Below are positions 19,305 to 27,066 of a stretch of 64,000 bases of DNA, one piece after another. Both the position numbers and the translations under genes were made by a program. The stretch lies in contig JAGXRF010000076.1 in NCBI GenBank assembly GCA_018335925.1, positions 1-64,000 of the forward strand, read 5' to 3'. The notes under the pieces were generated by a model. The model was given only the letters and a program-made list of their open reading frames with translations, had not been told where the DNA came from and searched no databases. Numbering within the stretch: the stretch's first letter is position 1; every line of letters begins with the position of its first letter. The DNA comes from Flavobacteriales bacterium. Its GTDB lineage: Bacteria > Bacteroidota > Bacteroidia > Flavobacteriales > Flavobacteriaceae.

Positions 19305-20324
19305 TTACTCACGTTGATTCCAAAATTCCGCAAGCATTGTAATGCAAGTTTCTATAGGGGTAAATGTAAAACCAATGGCATCTTTAATTTTCTGATTGCT
19401 AATTACCTCTTTGCTATGCATCGATTTTGCAGTGGCTCTGTCCAAACTTCTTTTCCTAAAAAAGAGGGTGCTAAAAATGGCATCCAATCTCCAAGCTATA
19501 GATGTCATCCATGGTTTTACCCAAATTTTTGGAGTAGGTTTTTGCAAGGCTTTGCAAATGTTCTTAATTAGGTTTTCGTAGGTCACATTTTCAGCAATAC
19601 AAATAAAACGGTCTTGCACCAGATTGGCATGCATTAATTGGTGCATGATTTTAACCAAATCGGTAACGGCAATAAATCCGGTGGAACCTTTGGTGTAAAA
19701 AGGCAAACCTTTGGCAACTTTGCTAAAAATTACTCCGCTGCCTTCGTTCCAAAATCCTGGACCTAAAATCACACCAGGATTCACCACCACCATTGGTAGT
19801 CCTTCGTAAGATGCTTTAAAAACCTCTAATTCTGCTCCGTATTTTGATAGTGCATAGTCGCTATGTGGTTTTTCCGAAAGCCAAGGAGTCTCTTCATCAA
19901 TCCATGGCATGGGAGCTACCCAATCACCAAGGGCAGCTATGGAACTTACATGACAAAACTTTTTAATTTTTTTGTGCATACAAACATGTACCATATTTGC
20001 AGTACCTTCTATGTTGGTTTTTAGTAAGCTCTCTCTATCAGAAGGGTCAAATGAAATTTTTGCAGCACAATGGTACACCATTTGGTTTGCTTGGATTTGC
20101 TTTTCTAAGGATGGAATGTCTAAAATATCCCCATGGACCCATTCAATTTCATCAAATAAATGACTTTGTTGATAGCAGTCAAATAACTCTTTGGTTTTGT
20201 TTTTAGCTTTTTCGGTTCGGTACAATGCCACCACTTTTTCTTGATGTTGTAACAAGTACAAACACAAGTGTGCACCAACCAATCCGGTTGCACCGGTAAC
20301 AAAATTTACAGGTTTTGATTCCAT
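19305..20324 (-). CDS. NAD(P)-dependent epimerase/dehydratase family protein (extended SDR)
   Basis: A 339-residue extended short-chain dehydrogenase/reductase; the substrate is unknown. It has the Rossmann glycine motif VTGATGLVGAHL near residues 9-20, an acidic adenosine-binding segment, a VYHCAAKISFDP strand, and the catalytic SDR pair YALSKYGAE (YxxxK, about 156-160). The closest named relatives would be 3-beta-hydroxysteroid dehydrogenase-like or dihydroflavonol reductase-like proteins. A -7 element TATCTTTG on the minus strand (20330-20337) ends only about 5 bases before the ATG, so the transcript may be leaderless. Confidence 0.85.
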   Translation of the reverse strand: MESKPVNFVTGATGLVGAHLCLYLLQHQEKVVALYRTEKAKNKTKELFDCYQQSHLFDEIEWVHGDILDIPSLEKQIQANQMVYHCAAKISFDPSDRESLLKTNIEGTANMVHVCMHKKIKKFCHVSSIAALGDWVAPMPWIDEETPWLSEKPHSDYALSKYGAELEVFKASYEGLPMVVVNPGVILGPGFWNEGSGVIFSKVAKGLPFYTKGSTGFIAVTDLVKIMHQLMHANLVQDRFICIAENVTYENLIKNICKALQKPTPKIWVKPWMTSIAWRLDAIFSTLFFRKRSLDRATAKSMHSKEVISNQKIKDAIGFTFTPIETCITMLAEFWNQRE

Positions 20325-20329
20325 AACTA

Positions 20330-20337
20330 CAAAGATA
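20330..20337 (-). promoter_or_regulatory. -7 element of the SDR gene
   Basis: Exact TAnnTTTG match (TATCTTTG) on the minus strand, with a TTG 18 bases upstream (20356-20358). It ends five bases before the start codon, so transcription would begin at or next to the ATG. Confidence 0.5.
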
Positions 20338-20412
20338 CATTTTTGTTATTGGAGCCAAGTTAATCTGTCGTGAAATAGGTTAAAAAACTAATCGATTTTT
20401 TCAAGAGATACC

Positions 20413-20420
20413 TATCTTTG
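20413..20420 (+). promoter_or_regulatory. tyrS -7 element (TATCTTTG)
   Basis: Exact TAnnTTTG match 24 bases before the tyrS ATG. It overlaps an upstream in-frame TTG, which therefore is not the start. Confidence 0.5.
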
Positions 20421-20444
20421 CAACTTTCAAAAATAATTTCAAGC

Positions 20445-21740
20445 ATGAAGAATTTAGTGGAAGAATTGCGTTGGAGAGGCTTATTACACGATGTAATGCC
20501 AGGAACTGAAGAACAATTATTAAAAGAATCTACCACAGCATATATAGGTTTTGATCCAACTTCTGATTCATTACATATTGGGAGCTTGGTGCCGATTATT
20601 TTATTGGTTCATTTGCAACAGTTTGGTCACAGACCTGTTGCATTAGTTGGTGGAGCAACCGGAATGATTGGAGATCCATCCGGAAAGTCAGACGAAAGAA
20701 ATTTGCTAGACGAAGCCACTTTAGAAAAAAATGTAGCAGGAATTAAAAACTTGTTAAGCAAGTTTTTGACTTTTGACGAAAACAACCCTTCTGCTCCTAT
20801 TTTGGTAAATAACTATGATTGGATGAAAGATTTTTCTTTTATCCAATTTGCCAGAGATGTTGGGAAAAGAATTACTGTAAATTATATGATGGCCAAAGAT
20901 TCGGTAAAGAAAAGATTTACAGGAGATGGTCCGGGGATGTCGTTTACAGAGTTTACCTATCAATTAATACAAGGATACGATTTTTACCATTTGTACAAAA
21001 ATTACGGATGTTTGTTGCAAATGGGAGGTTCTGACCAATGGGGAAATATTACTACTGGAACAGAATTGATCAGAAGAATGAACGTTGGAGAAGAAGCCAA
21101 AGCGTATGCAATGACTTGCCCGTTAATTACCAAATCAGATGGTTCAAAATTCGGAAAGTCTGAAGGTGGAAATATTTGGTTAACTGCGGATAAAACTTCT
21201 GTATATAAATTTTACCAATTCTGGTTAAACGTGTCTGATGAAGATGCTGCGAAGTACATCAAAATTTTTACTTTTTTAGACCAATCAACTATTGAAGCTT
21301 TAATAGAAGAACACCAACAAACTCCTCATTTGAGAATTTTACAAAAGCGTTTGGCAGAGGAAGTAACCGTGTTTGTGCATTCTCGTGAAGCTTTTGATAA
21401 AGCTGTAGAAGCATCACAAGTGTTATTTGGTGGGAGTTCAGAAAGTTTAAAGCGATTAGACGAAATTACCTTCTTAGAAATTTTTGAAGGAGTTCCTCAA
21501 AAGGAAATGCCTAAAGAGACATTAAACGAACCGATTGATTTGGTAGAGTTTTTGGTGCAACATTCCGGATTCCTACCTTCTAATGCAGAAGCAAGACGTG
21601 CTTTAAAAGAAAATTCTATTGCTATTAATAAAGACAAAGTTGGGGAGACTTATCAAATTACAACTAACGATTTGATTAACAAACAATTTGTTCTGTTGCA
21701 AAGGGGAAAGAAAAATTATTTTGTAGTAAGAATGGTGTGA
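20445..21740 (+). CDS. tyrS: Tyrosine--tRNA ligase
   Basis: A class I synthetase that charges tRNA-Tyr. From ATG 20445 it is 431 aa. It has the tyrosine-binding segment [20 protein letters not shown] (HIGH variant HIGS), [30 protein letters not shown], the tyrosine-selective [14 protein letters not shown], and the KMSKS-loop variant [11 protein letters not shown]-terminal S4 RNA-binding domain begins near 365 ([20 protein letters not shown]). It stands alone between two convergent or opposite-strand genes. Confidence 0.96.
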   Translation: MKNLVEELRWRGLLHDVMPGTEEQLLKESTTAYIGFDPTSDSLHIGSLVPIILLVHLQQFGHRPVALVGGATGMIGDPSGKSDERNLLDEATLEKNVAGIKNLLSKFLTFDENNPSAPILVNNYDWMKDFSFIQFARDVGKRITVNYMMAKDSVKKRFTGDGPGMSFTEFTYQLIQGYDFYHLYKNYGCLLQMGGSDQWGNITTGTELIRRMNVGEEAKAYAMTCPLITKSDGSKFGKSEGGNIWLTADKTSVYKFYQFWLNVSDEDAAKYIKIFTFLDQSTIEALIEEHQQTPHLRILQKRLAEEVTVFVHSREAFDKAVEASQVLFGGSSESLKRLDEITFLEIFEGVPQKEMPKETLNEPIDLVEFLVQHSGFLPSNAEARRALKENSIAINKDKVGETYQITTNDLINKQFVLLQRGKKNYFVVRMV

Positions 21741-21743
21741 TAA

Positions 21744-22715
21744 TTATTGCACCATTAAATTACATCCTCTGACATCAGAAAAATCAAAGCGACCTAAAAT
21801 TTCAAAGGAGCCATTTTCGTACACTTTACCTAGGTCTTCCGTAGCAATAAAAGAACACGAATGCCAATTGGCCAAGTCGATGATATTGATGCCTCCGGTT
21901 TTGCCGTAGTTTGCCATCGAAAGCGGATCTTCCGTTTGCCGAGCAAACACTCTCATCCAAGGTGGGCATTCAAATATGCCGTTTCCGAATGAATATGCTT
22001 GACTCAATAATTCAGTCATTCCATATTCTGAATGAATGCTTGGTGTTTGAAAGGCTTTTTGTAAAGTTTCGTGCAATTCTGAACGAACCATTTCTTTTCT
22101 TTTACCTTTCATCCCACCGGTTTCCATCACAATGGTATGCATTAATGACATCGGAAATTGTTCTGCCAAATCCAATAGGGCATATGTAACTCCTAATAAA
22201 ATAGTAGGCTGTTGTTCCTTTTCTAATTGTAGCAAGGTAGTTGCTAGCTTTTCATAATCATGTAAATAAAAGCCATTGTTAGGTTGGGCCGAGGTTTTTA
22301 TCCATTCTTTGGCCATATACACCAAAGAGGAACCTTCTCTTTCTAAATAGGAAGGCAACAAGGCCAAAATACAATAGTCTTGTAAATTACCATAAAAGTG
22401 CGAAAATCCGGACAAAAAACTCTGTTCATACAATGCCAAATCTTTTACCAAATGTTTGCTGGTGGTTTGTCCGGTGGTACCACTACTGGTAAAAACACTT
22501 TGTGGGTTAAAGCTACCTGAAACCACTTCATGACTTTTAAAAAAAGAAATAGGTAAAAAAGGCAAATCGGTAAACTCTTTTACATTGCTTGGGTTTCGTT
22601 GTAAGTGGTTACAAAAAGTTTGGTACACCAAATTGTTTTCGTATTGGTAACGAAAGGCTTTAAACACCCACTTATGAAATTGTTTTTGATTTTGTATATA
22701 AAAGACTTCCTCCAA
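21744..22715 (-). CDS. LuxE/PaaK-like acyl-adenylate-forming protein
   Basis: A 323-residue member of the ANL adenylating superfamily, of the short LuxE (acyl-protein synthetase) type. Visible motifs are the P-loop-like FTSSGTTGQTT (about 92-102), the adenine-pocket SEYGMTELLSQAY, the ribose-binding ATEDLG and a final GRFDFSDVRG. It lacks the C-terminal ANL lid domain. It probably activates a carboxylic acid and passes it to a partner thiol; the partner is unknown, and no luciferase or carrier protein is adjacent. Translation appears to start at TTG 22715, as no ATG or GTG suits. A -7 element TACTTTTG (22736-22743, minus) supports this start. Confidence 0.8.
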   Translation of the reverse strand: MEEVFYIQNQKQFHKWVFKAFRYQYENNLVYQTFCNHLQRNPSNVKEFTDLPFLPISFFKSHEVVSGSFNPQSVFTSSGTTGQTTSKHLVKDLALYEQSFLSGFSHFYGNLQDYCILALLPSYLEREGSSLVYMAKEWIKTSAQPNNGFYLHDYEKLATTLLQLEKEQQPTILLGVTYALLDLAEQFPMSLMHTIVMETGGMKGKRKEMVRSELHETLQKAFQTPSIHSEYGMTELLSQAYSFGNGIFECPPWMRVFARQTEDPLSMANYGKTGGINIIDLANWHSCSFIATEDLGKVYENGSFEILGRFDFSDVRGCNLMVQ

Positions 22716-22735
22716 GTTAGTGGTTTTATGATTTG

Positions 22736-22782
22736 CAAAAGTAATCGATACATATAAAAAAACACCAACCGTAGTTGGTGCT
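22736..22782 (-). terminator. Terminator of the lamin-tail gene, overlapping the next promoter
   Basis: On the minus strand a 7-bp stem (CACCAAC/GTTGGTG, 22763-22769 with 22774-22780) is followed by seven Ts, ending the gene at 22810-24576. The TTG inside this stem is also a -33 element, 22 bases before the -7 TACTTTTG (22736-22743) that serves the LuxE-like gene. Confidence 0.75.
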
Positions 22783-22809
22783 TTTCCAATATTTTAACCT
22801 GAAAATTAA

Positions 22810-24576
22810 TTATTGAATTACTAATTTTCTGGTAGAAGTTTTTCCTTCTTCTGTAATTTTAACCATATAAACACCAGTAGTTAACCCATTGGTATTGATG
22901 GTGTTTTGCTGGGTAGTAGCTTCTAAAACTTTTCTTCCTAACACATTGTAAATTGCTACATTTTTCTCTACAGAACTATCTGAAGTAATGAAAAGTGTTT
23001 GTCCGTTTTTGGCTGGGTTAGGATACATTTTCAAACCAGATATTGCATCAAAAGAAGTTACATCTAAGGTTATGTCAGATAAGTTTCTTGCAACAATTTG
23101 GGCTAATGCATTGTTTCTTGCAACAATAGCAACAATGTCTTGTTCTCCTGATGGGATAGTTTGGGTAATATAGTTAGCTTCACCAAACAATGTTCTGAAA
23201 ACTAAAGTTTCACTATTATTGGTAACATTGTAATTGGTATTTACTGCAAAAGTTGAACCAGCATCGGTAAAAGTAAGGTTATTAACTCTAACTAGTTCAC
23301 TTTCGTAAGCATCTAAATTACTGTTTAAATCGTTAATAGTTACTACTTGAGGAGTAACAGTGTTTCCACTACTTGCTACAGTTGCATTAGTTAATGGGGT
23401 AAATTGTAAACCACCTAAAAACGAGGTTGTAAAACCTTTTAAGCCAGCAATGGCATCACCAATTACCATTGGAGTGGTAATTATTCCTGGAGCAGGTGTG
23501 TTGTCGTCAATCAATACTGCTGCACTTGCATCTTGAATGTATTTTTGATTTCTGTTGGTTCTTGTATAAGTAATAACAGGATTGCTGTTGATTTGATAAT
23601 ATCTTCCTAAACCATTGCCAGAAACATCTTGTCTCATTTCAGCTATGTTGTTTACAACAATGTAAGAAGCTACAGTGAAGCTTACGTTAGCATTAACCGT
23701 AGGGTTTAATGCATTGTGATTGTTGTCTACTAACTGCATAGTAATGCTATAAGTTCCCGGAGTTAAGCCTGATAAAGTAATTGGTGTTGTATCGTATTTC
23801 ATTACAGTTGCTCCACCATTTACAGAATAATGAATGTGTCCGTCAATACCTGCACCTGGGTTTCCCACTACGAAGTTTGAAACAGATATAACAATATTAA
23901 CAGAAGTTGTTTCTGGATTAAATATGGCATTGTTAGAGGGAGAAGAAATAATTAAGCTTGGGGCATTTGAACATACGTTTGTAGCTGAACTTGAATTTCT
24001 AGGAGCAGCAGCAGCAGCACTAAAATCAGCACTGTTGTTATTTGTATCTGAACATCCACCATTTAATCTGAAAATTGCATTGGTTGTACTTGGAGCCGGA
24101 GCTGCACCAGTGCCTTCAAAGGCATTAGCTGTTCCGAAACCAACAAAATCTATTAAATTAGTTGCTCCAACTGGACTAGATCCAGTTAATACTACATTAT
24201 CATTAGTTAGTGCTATCTTACCATTTGCAGTTGCAAGATTAATAGCAGATGTAGTAATAATTGCGTCTGCTATAACTGGTAATGGACTTCCGTTACTTCC
24301 GCCTGCTAATTGGATTAGAAAATAACTGTTTGCATTTATAATTGTACCAGCAGGTAAGGTGTTTCTTGACCAACTTGTACCGGTTGCAGCTGCATATTGC
24401 AAAGTCCAACCTGAAATATCAATAGGAGATGAAGTGGTGTTAAAAAGTTCTACATAATCATGTGTAAAAACAGCACCAGAATTTCCACCAGCACCATAAA
24501 TTTGACTAATCACTACCTGTGCTTGTGTTGTAAAAGTAAAAAGCGACAAGATTAATAAAGCGTAAAGTTTTTTCAT
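22810..24576 (-). CDS. Lamin-tail-domain protein with T9SS type A sorting domain
   Basis: A secreted 588-residue protein. The signal peptide (KLYALLILSLFTFTTQAQ) is followed by a lamin tail domain (about 20-140; VVISQIYGAGGN, DYVELFNTTSSPIDISGWTLQYA). Next come an Ig-like segment with SPSNNAIFNPETTSVNI (about 210-305) and an OB-fold-like domain (IAEMRQDVSGNGLGRYYQI, about 312-500). The C-terminal 75 residues are a type A sorting domain (KMYPNPAKNG, IYNVLGRKVLEA, LTTGVYMVKI, STRKLVIQ), so the protein is exported by the T9SS and anchored by PorU/PorV-type machinery. Enzymatic function is not evident; lamin-tail proteins are often linked to secreted nucleases, but no nuclease motif is visible. 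Confidence 0.88.
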   Translation of the reverse strand: MKKLYALLILSLFTFTTQAQVVISQIYGAGGNSGAVFTHDYVELFNTTSSPIDISGWTLQYAAATGTSWSRNTLPAGTIINANSYFLIQLAGGSNGSPLPVIADAIITTSAINLATANGKIALTNDNVVLTGSSPVGATNLIDFVGFGTANAFEGTGAAPAPSTTNAIFRLNGGCSDTNNNSADFSAAAAAPRNSSSATNVCSNAPSLIISSPSNNAIFNPETTSVNIVISVSNFVVGNPGAGIDGHIHYSVNGGATVMKYDTTPITLSGLTPGTYSITMQLVDNNHNALNPTVNANVSFTVASYIVVNNIAEMRQDVSGNGLGRYYQINSNPVITYTRTNRNQKYIQDASAAVLIDDNTPAPGIITTPMVIGDAIAGLKGFTTSFLGGLQFTPLTNATVASSGNTVTPQVVTINDLNSNLDAYESELVRVNNLTFTDAGSTFAVNTNYNVTNNSETLVFRTLFGEANYITQTIPSGEQDIVAIVARNNALAQIVARNLSDITLDVTSFDAISGLKMYPNPAKNGQTLFITSDSSVEKNVAIYNVLGRKVLEATTQQNTINTNGLTTGVYMVKITEEGKTSTRKLVIQ

Positions 24577-24639
24577 ATTTGAATAGATTTATTTTGTTAC
24601 AAAAGTAACAAAAAATGGGTTTAAAATGCTAAAAAATAG

Positions 24640-24957
24640 TTATTTAATTACTAACTTTCTGGTTGCTGTAGCTTCGCCTTCTTTGATTTTAATAATGTAA
24701 ATCCCAGGATTTAAGGCAGAAACGTTTAACTCCTTAGAGTTGATGGTAGTGTTTAAGACTTCTTTACCCAATACATCAAAAATACTGATTTCTTTGGTTA
24801 AAGAGTTTTTAGTGGTAATGTATAATTTACCATTACTTACTGGATTCGGGTAAAAAGAAAGTCCCTCAATGGTAGGTTCTCCTTTGGATTTGGTGTCTTG
24901 TGCAGAACCAATCAAAGGGAGTATACATAAAAATAATATGAGGTAGATTTGCTTCAT
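24640..24957 (-). CDS. Orphan T9SS sorting-domain protein
   Basis: A 105-residue secreted protein made of a signal peptide (MKQIYLILFLCILPLIGSAQ), a linker of about 12 residues, and a complete T9SS type A sorting domain (LSFYPNPVSNGKLYI, ISIFDVLGKEVL, LNPGIYIIKIKEG, ending ATRKLVIK). There is almost no passenger, so after sorting-domain removal only a short peptide would remain. It has its own -7 element TAAATTTG (24974-24981, minus) and an intact frame, so it is not an obvious pseudogene. It could be a relic of the neighbouring lamin-tail gene, whose sorting domain is similar, or a small regulator or competitor of sorting. No function is established. Confidence 0.8.
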   Translation of the reverse strand: MKQIYLILFLCILPLIGSAQDTKSKGEPTIEGLSFYPNPVSNGKLYITTKNSLTKEISIFDVLGKEVLNTTINSKELNVSALNPGIYIIKIKEGEATATRKLVIK

Positions 24958-25045
24958 AGGCTATTTAACAGAACAAATTTAGAAAAATTATTTCAAATCT
25001 AATGCCAAGAAACTAATTTGTCGAAAAAATTTGCAAATCAACAGC

Positions 25046-25597
25046 TTATTTTGTTTTCCAGGATCTGCTTTTGTCGTCAAAATAAGTATGGTCGTCTGGA
25101 AATTCTACCCAAAATTCAGGTTGGGAATTTTTGGTTAAATATTTTTCAAAACTTTTATTTTGAATCACCAAATCAAACAACACCTTGGTTTTTTCCTGTA
25201 GTTCCGGAACTTCCATTTTCCAGGTTCGTAAAACTTCCTTGTACAAAATAACGCTATCTTTTTCTCTTTTGATTTGAATAATAGTAGCTACTTTTTTTAG
25301 TTTTATACTAGGAGCAATTTTGCTTATTGCAAAAAATTCTTCTCCTTGATCGTTTTTGAAGTAGAGAAACAAATCTGCTTCTTTTGCTTTTTGGGAATAA
25401 TACTCGTTAAAAATGGTGTCAAATTTATTTTGTTCCGTTGCTTTTGCAGGCAAACGTTCAAAATAACGAACGGTTTGTTGTTTTAAAGTAAGTATTTCTT
25501 GATTATTTAATTGATGTAACGGATTGGTATTTAAATTTTTTTGTTGACAAGCTAGTACTAGTAAAATACCAATGATGATTAAAATTGCTTTTTGCAT
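25046..25597 (-). CDS. Hypothetical lipoprotein
   Basis: 183 residues from ATG 25597. The N-terminus MQKAILIIIGILLVLAC is a lipoprotein signal with lipobox LVLAC. The mature part is charged, mixed alpha/beta, with LKQQTVRYFERLPAKATEQNKF and FAISKIAPSIKLKKVATIIQIKREKDS, and ends PDDHTYFDDKSRSWKTK. I do not recognise the family. It stands between the orphan sorting-domain gene and the TonB-receptor-linked lipoprotein. Its promoter element TACCTTTG (25624-25631, minus) lies in the loop of the upstream gene's terminator. Confidence 0.75.
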   Translation of the reverse strand: MQKAILIIIGILLVLACQQKNLNTNPLHQLNNQEILTLKQQTVRYFERLPAKATEQNKFDTIFNEYYSQKAKEADLFLYFKNDQGEEFFAISKIAPSIKLKKVATIIQIKREKDSVILYKEVLRTWKMEVPELQEKTKVLFDLVIQNKSFEKYLTKNSQPEFWVEFPDDHTYFDDKSRSWKTK

Positions 25598-25615
25598 GGG
25601 TATAGGTTTAAAAAT

Positions 25616-25650
25616 AAACACCTCAAAGGTACGAAACCGATGAGGTGTTT
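25616..25650 (-). terminator. Terminator of the TonB-linked lipoprotein gene, with a promoter element in its loop
   Basis: On the minus strand AAACACCTCA and TGAGGTGTTT (25641-25650 with 25616-25625) form a 10-bp stem followed by a T-rich stretch. The loop and 3' arm contain TACCTTTG (25624-25631), an exact -7 element about 27 bases before the start of the next gene. Confidence 0.75.
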
Positions 25651-25668
25651 AAAATATTATAAAAAGTA

Positions 25669-27042
25669 TTAATATGTTTTTGTATTTGGTAAAAATTCAG
25701 CCCAACCATCTGTCCAGTCTGACGTACCAAAAGCTCCTCTGTAAGTTACCGATTGGAAACCGGCTAACTTAGCATCTGTAAAAGAAGCACCTGTAGCTAA
25801 AGTACCTGAAGTAACAGCAAAATTAGGATTGCTTGGGTAGTTTGAAGTTACATTATTACCAAAAGCTAAGTTTGAAGCTAAACCTAAAACGGCAAATTGA
25901 TCTTCAATTGCAGCTGTGATAGTTGTATTGGTTAAGTTAAACCAAGTTTGAATGTCAGTTGCAGTTGCGGTCATACCACTACCTACAGAAAAAGTTGTAT
26001 TAGGTGCCACCATAATGTTGTTTAATAATTTACCAGTACCAGCAGCATAGTTATCATATACTGATTGTTGGTTCATTCTTAAACCTCTTGGGTATCCTGT
26101 AAATACAGAGTTAGCAATGGTTACAGCAGTTCTTCTTCTTAAGTCCATTGAATGCTGATAATTTGCATTGATACTTTGTGCATTTGTTGCACGAGGACCT
26201 ATACATGTAAAGTTAGAGAAAACTCCTGTAGTTAAAAAAGCTGTTGTGTTATCATTTGGTCCATTGTCACATTCAAAAGCATTTGATCCTGATTGGTCTG
26301 CAAAAGATGGATATCTTACAGATAAACCAAATTGCACTTTTCCGGAATAACCAAAATCTACATCAAAACAATCATCCCACATACCGAAAGCAATTAAGTA
26401 TTTTCCATCTACGGAACCACCAAACCATTCAAATCCATCATCACCACCATAAGTTACCATACAATATTCCATTACGGTTTGGCTACCAACACCACCCATG
26501 GTAATAGAGTTGGTTTCGTTATTTGGTGATAATTCAATACCAGCATATTCTACTCTCAAGTATCTGTATGTACCAGAATTATCAGCTGCATTAGTTCCAC
26601 CAAAAGTTACCGATGGTGTAATTCCTTCAATTGAAGGGTCTGTTTGGTTAACAGGTGCATTCCCTAAGATAACCAATCCACCCCAGTCACCTCTGTCTCT
26701 TGAACCAGCAGGTAAATTAGAAGTCATTACAATTGGTTCTGCAGCTGTGCCATTTGCTTCAATTCTTCCTCCTCTATCAACAATTAAAGTTCCTTTGGTT
26801 GCCTTATCACCTTTGATGATAGTACCTGGCTGAATGGTTAAAACTTTACCTGTTCTAACAAAAGTTTGACCTTTAATTAAATACTTTTTGTCTTTAGTTA
26901 AAGTTTGTGTTTCTAAATTACCCTCTAATACTACTACTGTATCAATTGGAGTATTGTTGTTGTTGTCATCGTCGCTACTGCATCCAATCATGCTTAATGC
27001 AGCCACTAAAATTCCTGAAAAAATTAATTTGTTGATTTTCAT
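25669..27042 (-). CDS. TonB-receptor-associated surface lipoprotein
   Basis: A 457-residue lipoprotein (KINKLIFSGILVAALSMIGC, lipobox SMIGC) with an acidic, Asp/Asn-rich tether SSDDDNNNN after the cysteine, of the kind linked to surface export in Bacteroidetes. It belongs to a widespread family with beta-helix-like repeats: LTIQPGTIIKGDKATKGTLI, GDWGGLVILGNAPVN and YGGDDGFEWFGGSVDGKYLI. It lies 24 bases downstream of the TonB receptor gene in the same operon, so it probably captures or processes the same substrate at the surface. The substrate is unknown. A PhoB/PhoR-like system is divergent from the operon, so phosphate-related uptake is a reasonable guess only. Confidence 0.82.
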   Translation of the reverse strand: MKINKLIFSGILVAALSMIGCSSDDDNNNNTPIDTVVVLEGNLETQTLTKDKKYLIKGQTFVRTGKVLTIQPGTIIKGDKATKGTLIVDRGGRIEANGTAAEPIVMTSNLPAGSRDRGDWGGLVILGNAPVNQTDPSIEGITPSVTFGGTNAADNSGTYRYLRVEYAGIELSPNNETNSITMGGVGSQTVMEYCMVTYGGDDGFEWFGGSVDGKYLIAFGMWDDCFDVDFGYSGKVQFGLSVRYPSFADQSGSNAFECDNGPNDNTTAFLTTGVFSNFTCIGPRATNAQSINANYQHSMDLRRRTAVTIANSVFTGYPRGLRMNQQSVYDNYAAGTGKLLNNIMVAPNTTFSVGSGMTATATDIQTWFNLTNTTITAAIEDQFAVLGLASNLAFGNNVTSNYPSNPNFAVTSGTLATGASFTDAKLAGFQSVTYRGAFGTSDWTDGWAEFLPNTKTY

Positions 27043-27066
27043 AAATAAATGGTTTAGTTGTTATGT

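Noticed and set aside
23834..24325. 163-codon frame opposite the lamin-tail gene
   Set aside because: Antisense to a clear T9SS-sorted protein, low-complexity Ala/Val/Leu translation, no promoter or family signal.
24640..24957. Call the orphan sorting-domain gene a pseudogene
   Set aside because: The frame, signal peptide and sorting domain are intact and a -7 element precedes it; there is no visible decay.
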